DNA of 64,000 bases from Pontibacter sp. G13 (GCF_031851795.1 NZ_CP134696.1:2155001-2219000), one strand, 5' to 3'; counted from the first letter of the stretch, positions 50,101 through 58,853 are shown. Notes: generated by a model from the sequence alone, not told the origin. A program made the numbers and translations.

Positions 50101-50674
50101 TCAGAACAAGCAATATCTGGTGGCGGGAGAAGAGTTGCAGACGTTGGCGCAATGGGGCATCACCCAGCGAATCAATCTAGGAAATACCCGGAGTCTGGAG
50201 ACACAGTTCAGAATCGGCAATAAGGCGGTCGACTCCGAATCCTTCGACACACGCAATTACGACATCGACTCTTGGGAGATCAATCCCCAGTTCAACCTGC
50301 AATTCAGCCGCAAATTCAGGGCTAGTGGGGGGTATGCCTATGACAATCGACGAAATTTCAACTTACAAGGCCAGGAGGAATCCTCGGTCCAGATGCACAA
50401 GTTGATCTTTGAGGGAAAATGGAACATCAAAGACCGTAACAATCTTTTCGGAAAAGTGGAACTCGTCAATGTGCAAAAAGTGGGAGAATCCAACGTTTCG
50501 GCAGAATACGAGTTGCTGCAAGGATTACGTGATGGCGGGAATGCGATTTGGCAATTATTCGCGACGTACTACTTGATGCAAAACCTCGAATTCTCAGTCA
50601 CATACGACGGGAGAGCGTCGATAAGTACACCGACGATCCATACCGGAAGAATTCAGGTACGCGCTTTTTTTTAA
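47117..50674 (+). CDS. Very large outer-membrane-type beta-strand protein, function unknown
   Basis: A 1185-residue exported protein. The ATG at 47117 gives a basic N-terminus and signal peptide (ILLVWSFLGLLGMLPSQLHAQ, cleavage near residue 42). The rest is dominated by alternating strands rich in Tyr, Arg and Asn. The region around residues 160-260 (LTRGFTVGNNRDVSVNSGLRLQLEGDL, NIPIQPDGTTQQITDFDKVFLKL) reminds me of segments of SprA-like Bacteroidota outer-membrane proteins, from memory only. The last residues (RIQVRAFF, ending in Phe) fit a beta-barrel C-terminal signal. Likely an outer-membrane barrel; cargo unknown. An upstream in-frame start at 47063 overlaps repeat DNA and is less likely. 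Confidence 0.75.
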   Translation: MLTTQRRISPTVPKTLSSIRNILLVWSFLGLLGMLPSQLHAQSIGHAVDTLYAQPGDTIQLSHPFIVPNSDSLLLPEGVVLSRDTLTYHLISTTGQWIAGRRLVRRGPYYFRYAYFQFPPKTTIGIRDREAIGDSIQIQADLLIDSTSIPASQRAFWETSGNIRKSGSLTRGFTVGNNRDVSVNSGLRLQLEGDLGDGLRIVGAITDDNIPIQPDGTTQQITDFDKVFLKLIKDPVAMTIGDYEVTEKRTRFNNYYRNVQGLQLAMVTDKSTVRVSGAVSKGKFNTNSFIGQEGVSGPYPLTGRNGEPFIIVLAGSERVYLNGQRMQRGQNQDYIINYNTSEITFSPKHVITSITRIVVDFEYNDQYYNRSLLIADASHKLLNDKLSVQVSYARDADNPNAPFVNETLYDLVRDSLAAAGDTTVAFTSGVVESGYQAGQIRYARRDTVVFGQTFSYFEQSENPDVAVFAITFSYLGERQGLYRRDATGNENIFEWVGPDEDGVPQGNYGPVSRWVLPNLLQVGDARISYQFNDHFRIFNETAMSSFLPNRLANPTAAGTPDLANLTGIELKQSQLSEKILLDFDLTHSYVGETFTNLDRVYQAEYNRVWDLQNPNERANENVIQTQAKIDFNRRLKLLVDAGYRHAGTDRNAWRQVYEVQSSMPKMLQGFARFTRIENRDRPINRDARWDRWEGDLFVPFGKVWRSGVVVWIEDKSEAGTLGDSTGSFEFYDLKPYIRTVNGRTFNMDLYYNYRLDREFAAGAIRDKSLAHTVYLEAAYTPGPRLSLKTITSFRDFTVSDSVFINQGLSNSRVINTQLVGRYQHVKRLIQANASYEVSAEQLARQEVRFVEVPAGQGQYVWLDSLYNNDGIQDIEEFQIANNPLIANYVKVIVPTQDFQPATRISFGGNLRLSFRQMVKRSKGFWNTLVRESGAATAFRLVQHQERSEGIDAFLINLNNAISDTSLLSASIQFRQDLYFFQNNKVGDLRLYYQNNQNKQYLVAGEELQTLAQWGITQRINLGNTRSLETQFRIGNKAVDSESFDTRNYDIDSWEINPQFNLQFSRKFRASGGYAYDNRRNFNLQGQEESSVQMHKLIFEGKWNIKDRNNLFGKVELVNVQKVGESNVSAEYELLQGLRDGGNAIWQLFATYYLMQNLEFSVTYDGRASISTPTIHTGRIQVRAFF

Positions 50675-50899
50675 TTGACAAATCGACGGTAGTGAAAATC
50701 CGAATAATCTTTCAATGGAGGATCCCCAAAATCGCAACAACCCGACCAAATAAACTGGAAAACAACCAATTGGGGGTATACCCTTTTTCCACAATGGAAG
50801 AAGCATTTCTTACAATTGAACAGATCATTATATCGAAAAGCCTGTAGAATCTTACAGTTTGATAATATACGGCTCTTTTTATTGCGAAATTATTAGTGT

Positions 50900-50907
50900 T
50901 ACTTTTG
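50900..50907 (+). promoter_or_regulatory. Probable -7 box of the MraY/WecA-like gene
   Basis: TACTTTTG fits TAnnTTTG, 16 bases before the start codon. A TTG lies 15 bases upstream (slightly short spacing). The rest of 50675-50899 is AT-rich with one small hairpin. Confidence 0.5.
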
Positions 50908-50923
50908 GCACAAATCGGGAATT

Positions 50924-52111
50924 ATGAAAAGCGTCGTTTTGTTGATCGGTGCAGTAGGCTTTTCCTACATGCTCAACAAAATCCTCTTAAGGTTTTCCAA
51001 AAATTTCGGTGTAGACAGCCGTCAATCTCAAAACCTCGTTCGTTGGAGCAGTACTTCCAAGCCGACAACAGGGGGCATATCCTTCTTCATCACATTTTTG
51101 ATGGGAAGCCTTGCACTCTTGATCTTGCGGCCGGAATTGCCCATGGACTCGCAGAGCCTTATCGCCCTGTTCCTCAGCACTACATTGGCCTTCATGATTG
51201 GATTTGCCGATGATGCCTATGGAACCCACCCCAGTCTAAAATTCATGGGTCAAGTCGCCTGTGGCGTCATCCTCTTGACCTTTGGACATCATATCGAATT
51301 CTTCTCCAAGTTTACCGATAACTCGGCCGGGCTTTGGCTTGATTACGGGTTGACCATTTTTTGGGTAGTGGGAATGATGAACAGCCTCAACATGTTGGAC
51401 AACATGGACGGCGTCACCACCACCATTGCCTTGACCATTGTGGTAGGTACCTTGACCATGATCACCTTCTCAAGAGGAATTTCCCATGACTTCTATTTGC
51501 TCGTTGCTGTAGCAGGTGGATTCCTCGGATTCCTCTTTTGGAACTGGCGTCCCGCCAAGGTCTATATGGGAGATACCGGAAGTATGTTCATCGGGATGTT
51601 GGCAGCCTTTGTGGGCATCAAATACTTCTGGAACATCCATACCTCTCCAGACAATCTTTCCATCATCCGTATGACTGCCATCCCTTTGATGGTATTCATC
51701 GTGCCGATCATGGATACAACATTTGTCACGATCGCTCGGATAGCTCGTGGAACCTCTCCTTTTGTTGGCGGAAAAGATCACCTTACCCACAACATGGTCA
51801 GAGTCGGAGTGCCTGAGGAAATGGTACCTGTCGTATTGGGTTTGGTCTCAATGGTCTCTGGTCTGTTGGCGATCTTCGCATTCCGCTTGATTCCCGAATG
51901 GCAAGTGATCTACTCTGCCCTCTTCGGTATGTATCCGGTGATGCTTTTCGGACTGTTTACCTATCTTTATATTAAAGGAACCAAAATCGCTGCCATGCGC
52001 GAGAAGATGGAGCAAGAAGCTGCCGAAGCCAGCCGATTGACTACAGATGCTCAGCCAGACATGATCCCCTCCAGCGCTGTTGCTGAGGAGATGATGAGTG
52101 ATTCACAATAA
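50924..52111 (+). CDS. Undecaprenyl-phosphate glycosyl-1-phosphate transferase (MraY/WecA family)
   Basis: A 395-residue integral membrane enzyme with about ten helices that would load a sugar-1-phosphate onto undecaprenyl phosphate, the first step of O-antigen or capsule synthesis. Family motifs are present: FADDAYG, NMLDNMDGV (catalytic Asp cluster) and YMGDTGSMF, and the substrate loop near GTSPFVGGKDHLTHNMVRVG carries the conserved histidine of the WecA-type group. It lacks the murein-specific context, so WecA-type is more likely than MraY. A glycosyltransferase follows after 14 bases. Confidence 0.9.
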   Translation: MKSVVLLIGAVGFSYMLNKILLRFSKNFGVDSRQSQNLVRWSSTSKPTTGGISFFITFLMGSLALLILRPELPMDSQSLIALFLSTTLAFMIGFADDAYGTHPSLKFMGQVACGVILLTFGHHIEFFSKFTDNSAGLWLDYGLTIFWVVGMMNSLNMLDNMDGVTTTIALTIVVGTLTMITFSRGISHDFYLLVAVAGGFLGFLFWNWRPAKVYMGDTGSMFIGMLAAFVGIKYFWNIHTSPDNLSIIRMTAIPLMVFIVPIMDTTFVTIARIARGTSPFVGGKDHLTHNMVRVGVPEEMVPVVLGLVSMVSGLLAIFAFRLIPEWQVIYSALFGMYPVMLFGLFTYLYIKGTKIAAMREKMEQEAAEASRLTTDAQPDMIPSSAVAEEMMSDSQ

Positions 52112-52125
52112 AACGGAGGTTCGCC

Positions 52126-53328
52126 ATGCGGATCTTGTATATCCAGCAGTTGCTGATTCCCCCTGGCAGTTCTGGAAATGCACGTTCATGGGAGTTTGCC
52201 AAGTCTTGGGCTCGGCAAGGTCACGAAATCCATATACTTACCTCATACGCACATCTGCCGCCAACTCACAATTGGCGGCTTTGCTATGATTATCCCGACC
52301 TGACGCCAATTCCCAATCTTCGTGTCCATGTCCTAGAGGTGGATTATCACCACATGATGGGGTTTGGACGGCGAATATGGTCCTTCCTTCAATTCTTTCT
52401 CGCGGCCAGACGAAAAGCCAAGCATCTCCCCGCTCCGGATGCAGTACTCGCCTATAGCACCCCTTGGTCTGTAGCTGAATTGGGCAGACAGGTCGCCCGG
52501 TACTTCCAGGTGCCTTATTTTCTGGAAATCGCCGATGTTTGGCCGGAGGTTCCTGCGGGCATGAATTTGATTCCCCTCCCGGGACTTGTGAAATGGATGC
52601 ATAGGAAAACCGATCGAATGTATCGGGAGGCCACCCGAATTTTTCCATTCTCACCGGGCATGGCATCCCAAATCCATCAACGTGGAGTACCCGAAACCAA
52701 AATCTCCACCATCCTCAATGGTACCCGGCGAGTCAGGCCGTCCCATCCGAGCCATTCTTTCCACGGCCCCGTGACGGTGGTCTATACAGGTACCTTTGGG
52801 GTGGCCAATGATGTTGGGCAAATCCTTCAAGCGGCCAAGATCCTCTGGGAATCAGGCAATCAGGAAATTCGATTCATCGTGGTAGGAGACGGAAATGAGG
52901 GTAAGAAAGTCCGGGCACAATGGGAAGCACTTCATCTTCCGAATGTAGAGCTCCACGAGCGCGTCTCTCAATCCGAAGCGATGAAAATCATGGAGTCGGC
53001 TGATATCGGATTAGTGTGTTTTGCGAACTTTCCGGTGCTGGAACACAATGCTGCCACCAAGTTTTTCGACTACTTAGGACAGGGATTGCCTGTAGTGATC
53101 AACTATGAGGGATGGCAAGCTGAGTGGCTGAGAACATACCAATGCGGATTAAGCGCTCATCAAGGCGATCTGATGGCATTTGCTGAGGCGATCGCCCAAT
53201 TGGCGTCCAACCCTCAACTCCGATCCGAAATGTCCTCCAATGCACTCCAATTGGCTCAGGAGAAATTCCAGCGAGATCAACTGTCCCAAGACATGCTCAA
53301 CCACCTATTGGCCGTCAAGCATACCTAG
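52126..53328 (+). CDS. Glycosyltransferase family 4 (WbuB/WcaI-like)
   Basis: A 400-residue GT-B enzyme: N-terminal MRILYIQQLLIPPGSSGNARSWEFAKSWARQGH, the DVWPEVP segment typical of WbuB-like transferases, and a C-terminal donor site (VVYTGTFGVANDVGQILQA, VVGDGNEGKKVR, SADIGLVCFANFPVLEHNAATKFFDYLGQGLPVV). The E-x-N-A-A-T-K-F segment is the nucleotide-sugar phosphate-binding motif. Forms an operon with the lipid-carrier transferase, so it probably adds a sugar to the undecaprenyl-linked intermediate. Confidence 0.92.
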   Translation: MRILYIQQLLIPPGSSGNARSWEFAKSWARQGHEIHILTSYAHLPPTHNWRLCYDYPDLTPIPNLRVHVLEVDYHHMMGFGRRIWSFLQFFLAARRKAKHLPAPDAVLAYSTPWSVAELGRQVARYFQVPYFLEIADVWPEVPAGMNLIPLPGLVKWMHRKTDRMYREATRIFPFSPGMASQIHQRGVPETKISTILNGTRRVRPSHPSHSFHGPVTVVYTGTFGVANDVGQILQAAKILWESGNQEIRFIVVGDGNEGKKVRAQWEALHLPNVELHERVSQSEAMKIMESADIGLVCFANFPVLEHNAATKFFDYLGQGLPVVINYEGWQAEWLRTYQCGLSAHQGDLMAFAEAIAQLASNPQLRSEMSSNALQLAQEKFQRDQLSQDMLNHLLAVKHT

Positions 53329-53345
53329 GGACCCTGTATCTTGGG

Positions 53346-53559
53346 TGCGGATGGCTCGTGGGGCGTGAATTGCCTGTAGGAGTAGTCGGTGTTGAAATCC
53401 AATGTCTCGGCGTACCTGCCCAATCCCAGGAATGAAAGGATATCCAGACTTTCCATCCAGCCACCGACCGAAGCGTCAGCGGAGTCCGGAAGGGAATGAC
53501 TCGACGGTGTCCGTGCCAAGAGAAGGCCTGATGCTGGAACGTCGAGGCACGCCCAAATC
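53346..53559 (+). repeat. Structured intergenic repeat element, copy 5
   Basis: Begins TGCGGATGGC, continues GGGGCGTGA and ends GGCACGCCCAAAT. Stem A: GTCGGTG (53385-53391) with CACCGAC (53462-53468). Stem B: CTCGACG (53500-53506) with CGTCGAG (53540-53546). Starts 17 bases after the glycosyltransferase stop. Confidence 0.8.
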
Positions 53560-53577
53560 TCAGACGCTCCCAAAAGC

Positions 53578-53613
53578 AAAAGGCTCGCCCACGATGAAGT
53601 GAACGAGCCTTTT
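53578..53613 (-). terminator. Terminator of nuoN
   Basis: AAAAGGCTCG and CGAGCCTTTT form a 10-bp stem. On the minus strand it lies 19 bases after the nuoN stop and continues TTTTGCTTTTGG. Confidence 0.8.
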
Positions 53614-53632
53614 GATAAATTTTCTTCTGAAA

Positions 53633-55099
53633 CTAGCCTGCGAAGGAAGTTCCAATCGGTCCGAGTACCAAACTTGGGAATATCCCCAGAATCAAGATCA
53701 AGGCCGCCAAAATGACCACGCCAATCACCGTAACGGGAGAGAAGCTCAGGTTGAATTCAGGCTCGTGTCCTTGGCTGTTGAAGAACATGGTCACGATGAC
53801 TCGGATGTAGTAGTATGCACCGATCACGGAAGTGAGGATACCAATCACAGCAAGTGCGATCATGTTTTCACCGATAGCGGCTGCAAATACCGTGTACTTG
53901 GCCATGAATCCCGCCAATGGAGGAATACCCGCAAGAGAGAACATGAAGACCGCCATAGCACCAGCGAAGTAAGGCGCTTTGAGGCCCAAACCGCGCCATT
54001 GGTCGATGTCGGTATCTCCCAGGTTACGCTCCACCATAGAGACCATCCCGAAGGCACCCATATTCATCAAGGTGTAGATGAACATGTAGAACATCGCTGC
54101 GGCAAATCCTGCCTGTCCTGCGCACAATCCCAAGAGGACGTAGCCAGAGTGAGCGATGGAAGAATAGGCCAGCATCCGCTTCATGTTGGTCTGACGGGCG
54201 GCCACGATGTTGCCATAGATCATGGTAAACAGCGCGGAAATCGCCAACAGCGTAACGAACTTGCGATCGTCGCCGCCGAATTCCATCATGTGCATATCGT
54301 TGATGATAGTGCCCAATGCTGCGAATGCAGACAACTTGGAACCTGTAGCCATGAAGCCCGCAAGTGGAGTGGGGGTTCCTTGGTACACGTCAGGCGTCCA
54401 GTTGTGGAAAGGGAATGCAGCCACCTTGAAGAGAAATCCGATCAGGATCAATCCGCCGGAAACGTAGAACAACTCAGGATTGGCATCCAGCTTCATCATA
54501 TTGGCGGAGGTGCCCATTTCGATGAGGTTGGTGGTACCTGTCAATCCGTAGAGGAGTGAGATTCCGAAGAGGAGGAAAGAGGAGGCAAATGCGCCCAACA
54601 GGAAGTATTTCAGGCCTGACTCATTGGATTCCACATCGGTCTTGTAGAGCGAAGCGAAAATGTAGAGACAGATGGACATCGTCTCTAGACCAATGAAGGT
54701 GATAATCAGGTCAGCGGCGTTGGCCATGAGAATCATCCCGATGACTGCAAAGATCAGCAGTGCATACATGTCATTGATGGGACGATCTGCTCGTTCGAAG
54801 TAGGATCGGGTAAAAAACAGGGCAAAGATTCCTGAGAGGCAGATGAACACATGCACCAAGGGAGCGATTCCCCCGATATTGATCATCCCGAAGAATACGA
54901 TGGTCTGTTCGGCAGGCCCCATCCAGGCCAATCCGGCAGAAACCGCCAATCCAACGGCTGCGAGGGCATCCAATGGCACTTTTGCCTTGAAGGAGTCCAG
55001 CAGCATCAATATCAAACCGGTCAGCAGCAAAATCAGGATGGGAAGTGTTCCTTGGGTGGAACTGGCCAATTGCTCTATACTGAATTGAAAATCTTCCAT
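53633..55099 (-). CDS. nuoN: NADH-quinone oxidoreductase subunit N
   Basis: A 488-residue antiporter-like membrane subunit of complex I with about fourteen helices. Conserved parts include the charged-residue helices around FIGLETMSICLYIFASL (the essential Glu) and FLFKVAAFPFHNWTPDVYQGTPTPLAGFMATGSKLSAF (conserved Lys), and RMLAYSSIAHSGYVLLG. It pumps protons during NADH oxidation. Usually the last gene of a nuoA-N operon, but here its upstream neighbour is divergent and no other nuo gene is in the window. Confidence 0.95.
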   Translation of the reverse strand: MEDFQFSIEQLASSTQGTLPILILLLTGLILMLLDSFKAKVPLDALAAVGLAVSAGLAWMGPAEQTIVFFGMINIGGIAPLVHVFICLSGIFALFFTRSYFERADRPINDMYALLIFAVIGMILMANAADLIITFIGLETMSICLYIFASLYKTDVESNESGLKYFLLGAFASSFLLFGISLLYGLTGTTNLIEMGTSANMMKLDANPELFYVSGGLILIGFLFKVAAFPFHNWTPDVYQGTPTPLAGFMATGSKLSAFAALGTIINDMHMMEFGGDDRKFVTLLAISALFTMIYGNIVAARQTNMKRMLAYSSIAHSGYVLLGLCAGQAGFAAAMFYMFIYTLMNMGAFGMVSMVERNLGDTDIDQWRGLGLKAPYFAGAMAVFMFSLAGIPPLAGFMAKYTVFAAAIGENMIALAVIGILTSVIGAYYYIRVIVTMFFNSQGHEPEFNLSFSPVTVIGVVILAALILILGIFPSLVLGPIGTSFAG

Positions 55100-55348
55100 C
55101 AGGTACAGTAGTTCAGTGTTTCGTACAAGGCTAATTTAGTACAATCGAGACGGGATTCAAAACGGCCCGCCTTGCGAAAAAACGGCTCCAAACCGCTTAG
55201 AAGACCGGCAAAAATACCTACATTCCTTGAAATTTGGGAACCTGAAAGCATAAAAAGATATATTCCCTTCCCACAATTCCTCATTTCCCTGACTTCCAGC
55301 CCCTTCCCAACTTTTTGTGACTTTCTCGGGAAATATTCCGTATATTGC

Positions 55349-55362
55349 CTAACAAACGTTAG
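55349..55362 (+). promoter_or_regulatory. Probable operator of the TetR-type regulator
   Basis: CTAACAAACGTTAG is a palindrome (arms CTAAC and GTTAG) only 6 bases before the TetR start and overlapping the region of TATATTGC, a near -7 box. A palindrome in this place fits autoregulation and control of the following paa genes. Confidence 0.6.
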
Positions 55363-55368
55363 CTAGCA

Positions 55369-55980
55369 ATGGAAACCATCGAGCTGAAAACCCTTAGTCC
55401 CCGAAAAAAGCAGATTCTAGAATCTGCGCAGGCGTTGTTCAGCCAGAAAGGATATGTTGCGGCATCCATGCGTGATTTGGCGGAAGTCTTGAAGATCAAA
55501 CCAGCCAGTCTCTACAGTCATTACACCTCCAAAGAGGAGATGCTGTGGGAAATCGCCGTTCGTTGTGCAGCTGAATTCCACGAAGTCGTCCTCCCGCTCG
55601 CTCAGGGCACGGATGCTCCTGATCTCAGACTCCAGCGAATGATCGAGGCCCACATCGACGTAATGATGCGCAATATGGATGCTTCTGCCATCTTTTTTGA
55701 AGAATGGAAACGATTGGAGGAACCTCGTCTCGGGACATACACCACACTCATCCAACAGTATGAGCAGGCGTTTATCGGGGTGATCCGCGAAGGTATAGAA
55801 GGAGGAATATTCCGCACCGTCAAGCCTCGTTTCGTGACCTCCATGCTGCTTTCGTCCATGAATTGGATCCACCAGTGGTACAAGCCCACGGGGACCATGA
55901 CACAAACAGACATACAGACTCAATGCGTCGCCTTTATCATGGGAGGTCTTCGCGCCGAGTCCCCGCAAGAGCGGGCATAA
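55369..55980 (+). CDS. TetR-family transcriptional regulator of the paa operon
   Basis: A 203-residue repressor. Helix-turn-helix at about 14-60 ([48 protein letters not shown]), followed by an all-helical ligand-binding domain ([26 protein letters not shown]). It stands 40 bases before paaA on the same strand, so probably regulates the phenylacetate genes and itself; by analogy to PaaR-type proteins the inducer could be phenylacetyl-CoA, but this is inference. Confidence 0.88.
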   Translation: METIELKTLSPRKKQILESAQALFSQKGYVAASMRDLAEVLKIKPASLYSHYTSKEEMLWEIAVRCAAEFHEVVLPLAQGTDAPDLRLQRMIEAHIDVMMRNMDASAIFFEEWKRLEEPRLGTYTTLIQQYEQAFIGVIREGIEGGIFRTVKPRFVTSMLLSSMNWIHQWYKPTGTMTQTDIQTQCVAFIMGGLRAESPQERA

Positions 55981-56020
55981 ATTCGTTGGGAATTCGTCTC
56001 ATACACAAACCACCAACAAC

Positions 56021-57010
56021 ATGTACGGCAACCTTTCCGTCATCGACATCGACAACCAGGGCAAGAAGCTTGAGCAGGAAGATCCCGCCAAAGTAGCGGA
56101 ATTCGAGGCCAAGATTGCCGCCGGTAAAAAAATCGAACCCCAAGACTGGATGCCTTGGGAGTATCGCAGACAATTGACTCGTATGATCGAGCAGCACGCG
56201 CATTCTGAGATTATCGGTGCGCTGCCGGAAGGTACATGGATTACCCGCGCCCCCGGGTTCCGCCGCAAGTTGGCACTCATGGCCAAGGTCCAGGATGAAG
56301 TAGGTCACGCACAGTTGCTCTATTCAGCCGCAGAAACCTTGGGAAAAACCCGTGAGGAAATGGTCAATGACCTGATCAACGGCAAATCCAAGTACTCCAA
56401 TGTCTTCAATTATCCCGCCATCACTTGGGCCGACAGTGCGATCATCGCATGGCTCATCGATGCTGGTGCCATCGTCAATCAGGTGACTAACTCCAAAGGT
56501 TCTTATGGTCCCTACTGCCGGGCCCTTGAGCGGATCTGCTACGAAGAATCTTTTCACCTGAAGTACGGCCACGACAATGTGGTACACTTGGCGACAGGCA
56601 CCCCTACACAGCGCCAAATGGTTCAGGAAGCCCTGAATCGCTGGTGGGAGCCCATCATGCACTTCTTTGGTCCTCCAGACAAGATGTCTGTCCACACCGA
56701 AAAGCTCGAGCGCTGGAAAGTGAAACTCGCTTCCAATGACCAGATGCGTCAAGCATTCTTGGACATGTACATCCCCAAAATTTGGGAATTGGGCTTGACC
56801 ATTCCAGATCCTGCCATGCGCAAGAACAATGACACCGGTCGCTGGGAATACACCGAGCCAGATTGGGATGAGTTCAAGCGCGTCATCAATGGCGATGGTC
56901 CCTGCAACGAGGAACGCCTGTCCGTTCGTCGATACGCCGAGGAGAAAGGCAAATGGGTGAAGCGTGCCTTGCTCAACAAGCAGGAGCGATATGTAGCGCC
57001 ATTGGCCTAG
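56021..57010 (+). CDS. paaA: 1,2-phenylacetyl-CoA epoxidase, catalytic subunit A
   Basis: A 329-residue ferritin-like di-iron subunit that epoxidises the ring of phenylacetyl-CoA. Iron-ligand helices are visible: E-x2-H-type [25 protein letters not shown] and [16 protein letters not shown]. It also has the characteristic [23 protein letters not shown] and [14 protein letters not shown]. Length is as expected. First structural gene of paaABCD. Confidence 0.96.
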   Translation: MYGNLSVIDIDNQGKKLEQEDPAKVAEFEAKIAAGKKIEPQDWMPWEYRRQLTRMIEQHAHSEIIGALPEGTWITRAPGFRRKLALMAKVQDEVGHAQLLYSAAETLGKTREEMVNDLINGKSKYSNVFNYPAITWADSAIIAWLIDAGAIVNQVTNSKGSYGPYCRALERICYEESFHLKYGHDNVVHLATGTPTQRQMVQEALNRWWEPIMHFFGPPDKMSVHTEKLERWKVKLASNDQMRQAFLDMYIPKIWELGLTIPDPAMRKNNDTGRWEYTEPDWDEFKRVINGDGPCNEERLSVRRYAEEKGKWVKRALLNKQERYVAPLA

Positions 57011-57070
57011 GTAATTTGAATTATTGGAGAGGAAATCCGGCTATTAAATGCCGGTGAGGAATCATCGATC

Positions 57071-57568
57071 ATGAACGAATCATCGCTAGATCCACGCGTC
57101 CAGAGAGTGGAATTGCCCGGCCCGGAGAATCACCACGAGGAAGGTGATCTCATGCAATGGCAGACTTACGAGGTATTCACCCAGCAGAATCGCGGGGAAC
57201 AACACGTACACGTAGGCGTTGTACATGGCCCAAATCCCGATATGGCACTCTTGTTTGCCAAAGAACAATTTGGCCGCCGAGAGCAATGCGCCAATATCTG
57301 GGTTGTCAAGTCTCAGGACATTCACGCAACTGCATATGAGGATGCGGATATGTTCGAGCACGCATTCAACAAGGAGTACCGCGAAGGCTCCGGATACCGT
57401 GTGCGAGAGACTATCGAGTTGTTCCAGAAGCAGTTGGACGAATTGCTGGGCGAAAAGGATGGAACAGAAGGAGACGCTACTGCATCTCAGTCGGGCTCTG
57501 TAAAGGTCGTACACCTTCCACCCGCCAAAGGCCCTCGCAAGGTCATCATTCGTGGACCTCAATCTTAG
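57071..57568 (+). CDS. paaB: 1,2-phenylacetyl-CoA epoxidase, subunit B (extended)
   Basis: PaaB bridges the PaaAC subcomplexes in the epoxidase. The core (about residues 28-120) has WQTYEVFTQQNRGEQHVHVGVVHGPNPDMALLFAKEQFGRREQCANIWVV. At 165 residues it is longer than the roughly 95-residue E. coli protein, with about 27 extra N-terminal residues and a charged 45-residue C-terminal tail (EKDGTEGDATASQSGSVKVVHLPP). The function of these additions is unknown. Confidence 0.92.
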   Translation: MNESSLDPRVQRVELPGPENHHEEGDLMQWQTYEVFTQQNRGEQHVHVGVVHGPNPDMALLFAKEQFGRREQCANIWVVKSQDIHATAYEDADMFEHAFNKEYREGSGYRVRETIELFQKQLDELLGEKDGTEGDATASQSGSVKVVHLPPAKGPRKVIIRGPQS

Positions 57569-57613
57569 TGTTGCGACTCGTCGCAGATTAGCTAACCCCT
57601 GAACAGACGCATT

Positions 57614-58369
57614 ATGCATACAGAGGCGATCAAGGACCTACTCTATCGCATCGCAGACGATAAACTCATCTTGGGACACCGCCATTCCGAATGGATCGGC
57701 ATGGGTCCTATTCTGGAGGAAGACATCGCCTTCGCTTCCATGGCGCAGGACGAGGTCGGCCATAGCCAGGCATATTACAAGCTCTTGGAAGAACTGGGCG
57801 AGGGAGATCCCGACCAAGTGGCTTTCAATCGCGAGGAAACCCATTTCCGTTGCAGTCATTTCGTGGAAGTACCCAATGGCGACTACGCATTTAGCCTGGT
57901 CCGTCACTATCTTTTCGAAATGGCCGACAAAATTCGATTGGCGCATCTCAAGCAGTCTAGCTATACGCCATTGGCACAATTGGCTGCCAAAATCGCCAGC
58001 GAAGAAAAGTACCACCAGCTTCATGCGATCACCTTCATGCAGCAGTTGGGCAATGCCAATGAAGAAGCCAACGGCAAGTTGCAGGCGGCATTGGACGTGG
58101 CCTTCCCACTTGCTTTCGGCTTGTTTGAGCCAACAGCCATGACCGAATCCATCGCATTGGAAGGCATTCAACCATTGGAAGACACCCTAATGAAGGAGTG
58201 GCGCCAAGAGGTGGAACCATTCCTCCGAAGCTGTAACCTGAACGTGCCCCAACCCGGCGACCTCACCAAGGTATTCGGCGGGAGAAGCGGCTACCACACG
58301 GAACATCTCGCTCCGTTGTTGGCAGAAATGACCGAAGTATTTGCGATTGACCCAACTGCAAACTGGTAA
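57614..58369 (+). CDS. paaC: 1,2-phenylacetyl-CoA epoxidase, subunit C
   Basis: A 251-residue ferritin-like structural partner of PaaA. Shows LADDKLILGHRHSEWIGMGPILEEDIAFASMAQDEVGHSQAYY-type sequence (here IADDKLILGHRHSEW) and KIASEEKYHQLHAITFMQQL, and ends with HTEHLAPLLAEMTEVFAIDPTANW, which is typical. It precedes paaD by four bases. Confidence 0.95.
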   Translation: MHTEAIKDLLYRIADDKLILGHRHSEWIGMGPILEEDIAFASMAQDEVGHSQAYYKLLEELGEGDPDQVAFNREETHFRCSHFVEVPNGDYAFSLVRHYLFEMADKIRLAHLKQSSYTPLAQLAAKIASEEKYHQLHAITFMQQLGNANEEANGKLQAALDVAFPLAFGLFEPTAMTESIALEGIQPLEDTLMKEWRQEVEPFLRSCNLNVPQPGDLTKVFGGRSGYHTEHLAPLLAEMTEVFAIDPTANW

Positions 58370-58373
58370 TCTC

Positions 58374-58853
58374 ATGCTGACCGAAACAGGCATTTTGGAA
58401 TTGCTCAACCAAGTCAAGGACCCTGAAATCCCTGTGCTTTCCGTCGTCAAGATGGGAATCATCAAGGGTGTACGGGTCAAAGACGAAGTGGTGGAAGTGG
58501 ATATGGTCCCGACATTTGCGGGATGCCCTGCCATCGAGGTGATGCGTAAGGACATCGAAAAGACGTGCTACGCGGCTGGTGCCAAGGAGGTCAAGGTGAA
58601 TGTCATGTTCAAACAAGCATGGAGCACCAACGAGATGACCAAGGAAGGGAAGCAGGAACTGAAAGATTTTGGGATCAGTCCTCCACCGGATTACGATGGA
58701 GAATTGACGCTGGAGACGTTGGCTCATGCCGAATGTCCCAACTGCGGTTCCAAAAACACCCAGCTCCAAAATAGCTTTGGCCCCACCGCCTGCCGAGCCA
58801 TTCATTTTTGCAAAGATTGTCACGAGACTTTCGAGCAAATGAAACCGCTCTAG
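58374..58853 (+). CDS. paaD: Phenylacetate degradation protein PaaD (Fe-S assembly type)
   Basis: A 159-residue protein with an N-terminal MIP18/DUF59 domain (LLNQVKDPEIPVLSVVKMGIIKGV, PTFAGCPAIEVM) and a C-terminal zinc or Fe-S motif with C-P-N-C and C-K-D-C (ECPNCGSKNTQL, CKDCHETF). PaaD is thought to help mature the epoxidase system. ATG 58374 is used; the frame continues upstream into paaC. It is the last gene of the operon, followed by a strong palindrome. The reductase gene paaE is missing here. Confidence 0.93.
   Translation: MLTETGILELLNQVKDPEIPVLSVVKMGIIKGVRVKDEVVEVDMVPTFAGCPAIEVMRKDIEKTCYAAGAKEVKVNVMFKQAWSTNEMTKEGKQELKDFGISPPPDYDGELTLETLAHAECPNCGSKNTQLQNSFGPTACRAIHFCKDCHETFEQMKPL

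Noticed and set aside
50548-50847. 99-codon plus-strand frame overlapping the end of the large outer-membrane-type gene
   Set aside because: Mostly out of frame within a real gene, remainder in AT-rich intergenic DNA.
53612-54559. 315-codon open frame antisense to nuoN
   Set aside because: Composition rich in His and Gln typical of antisense reading; nuoN is certain.
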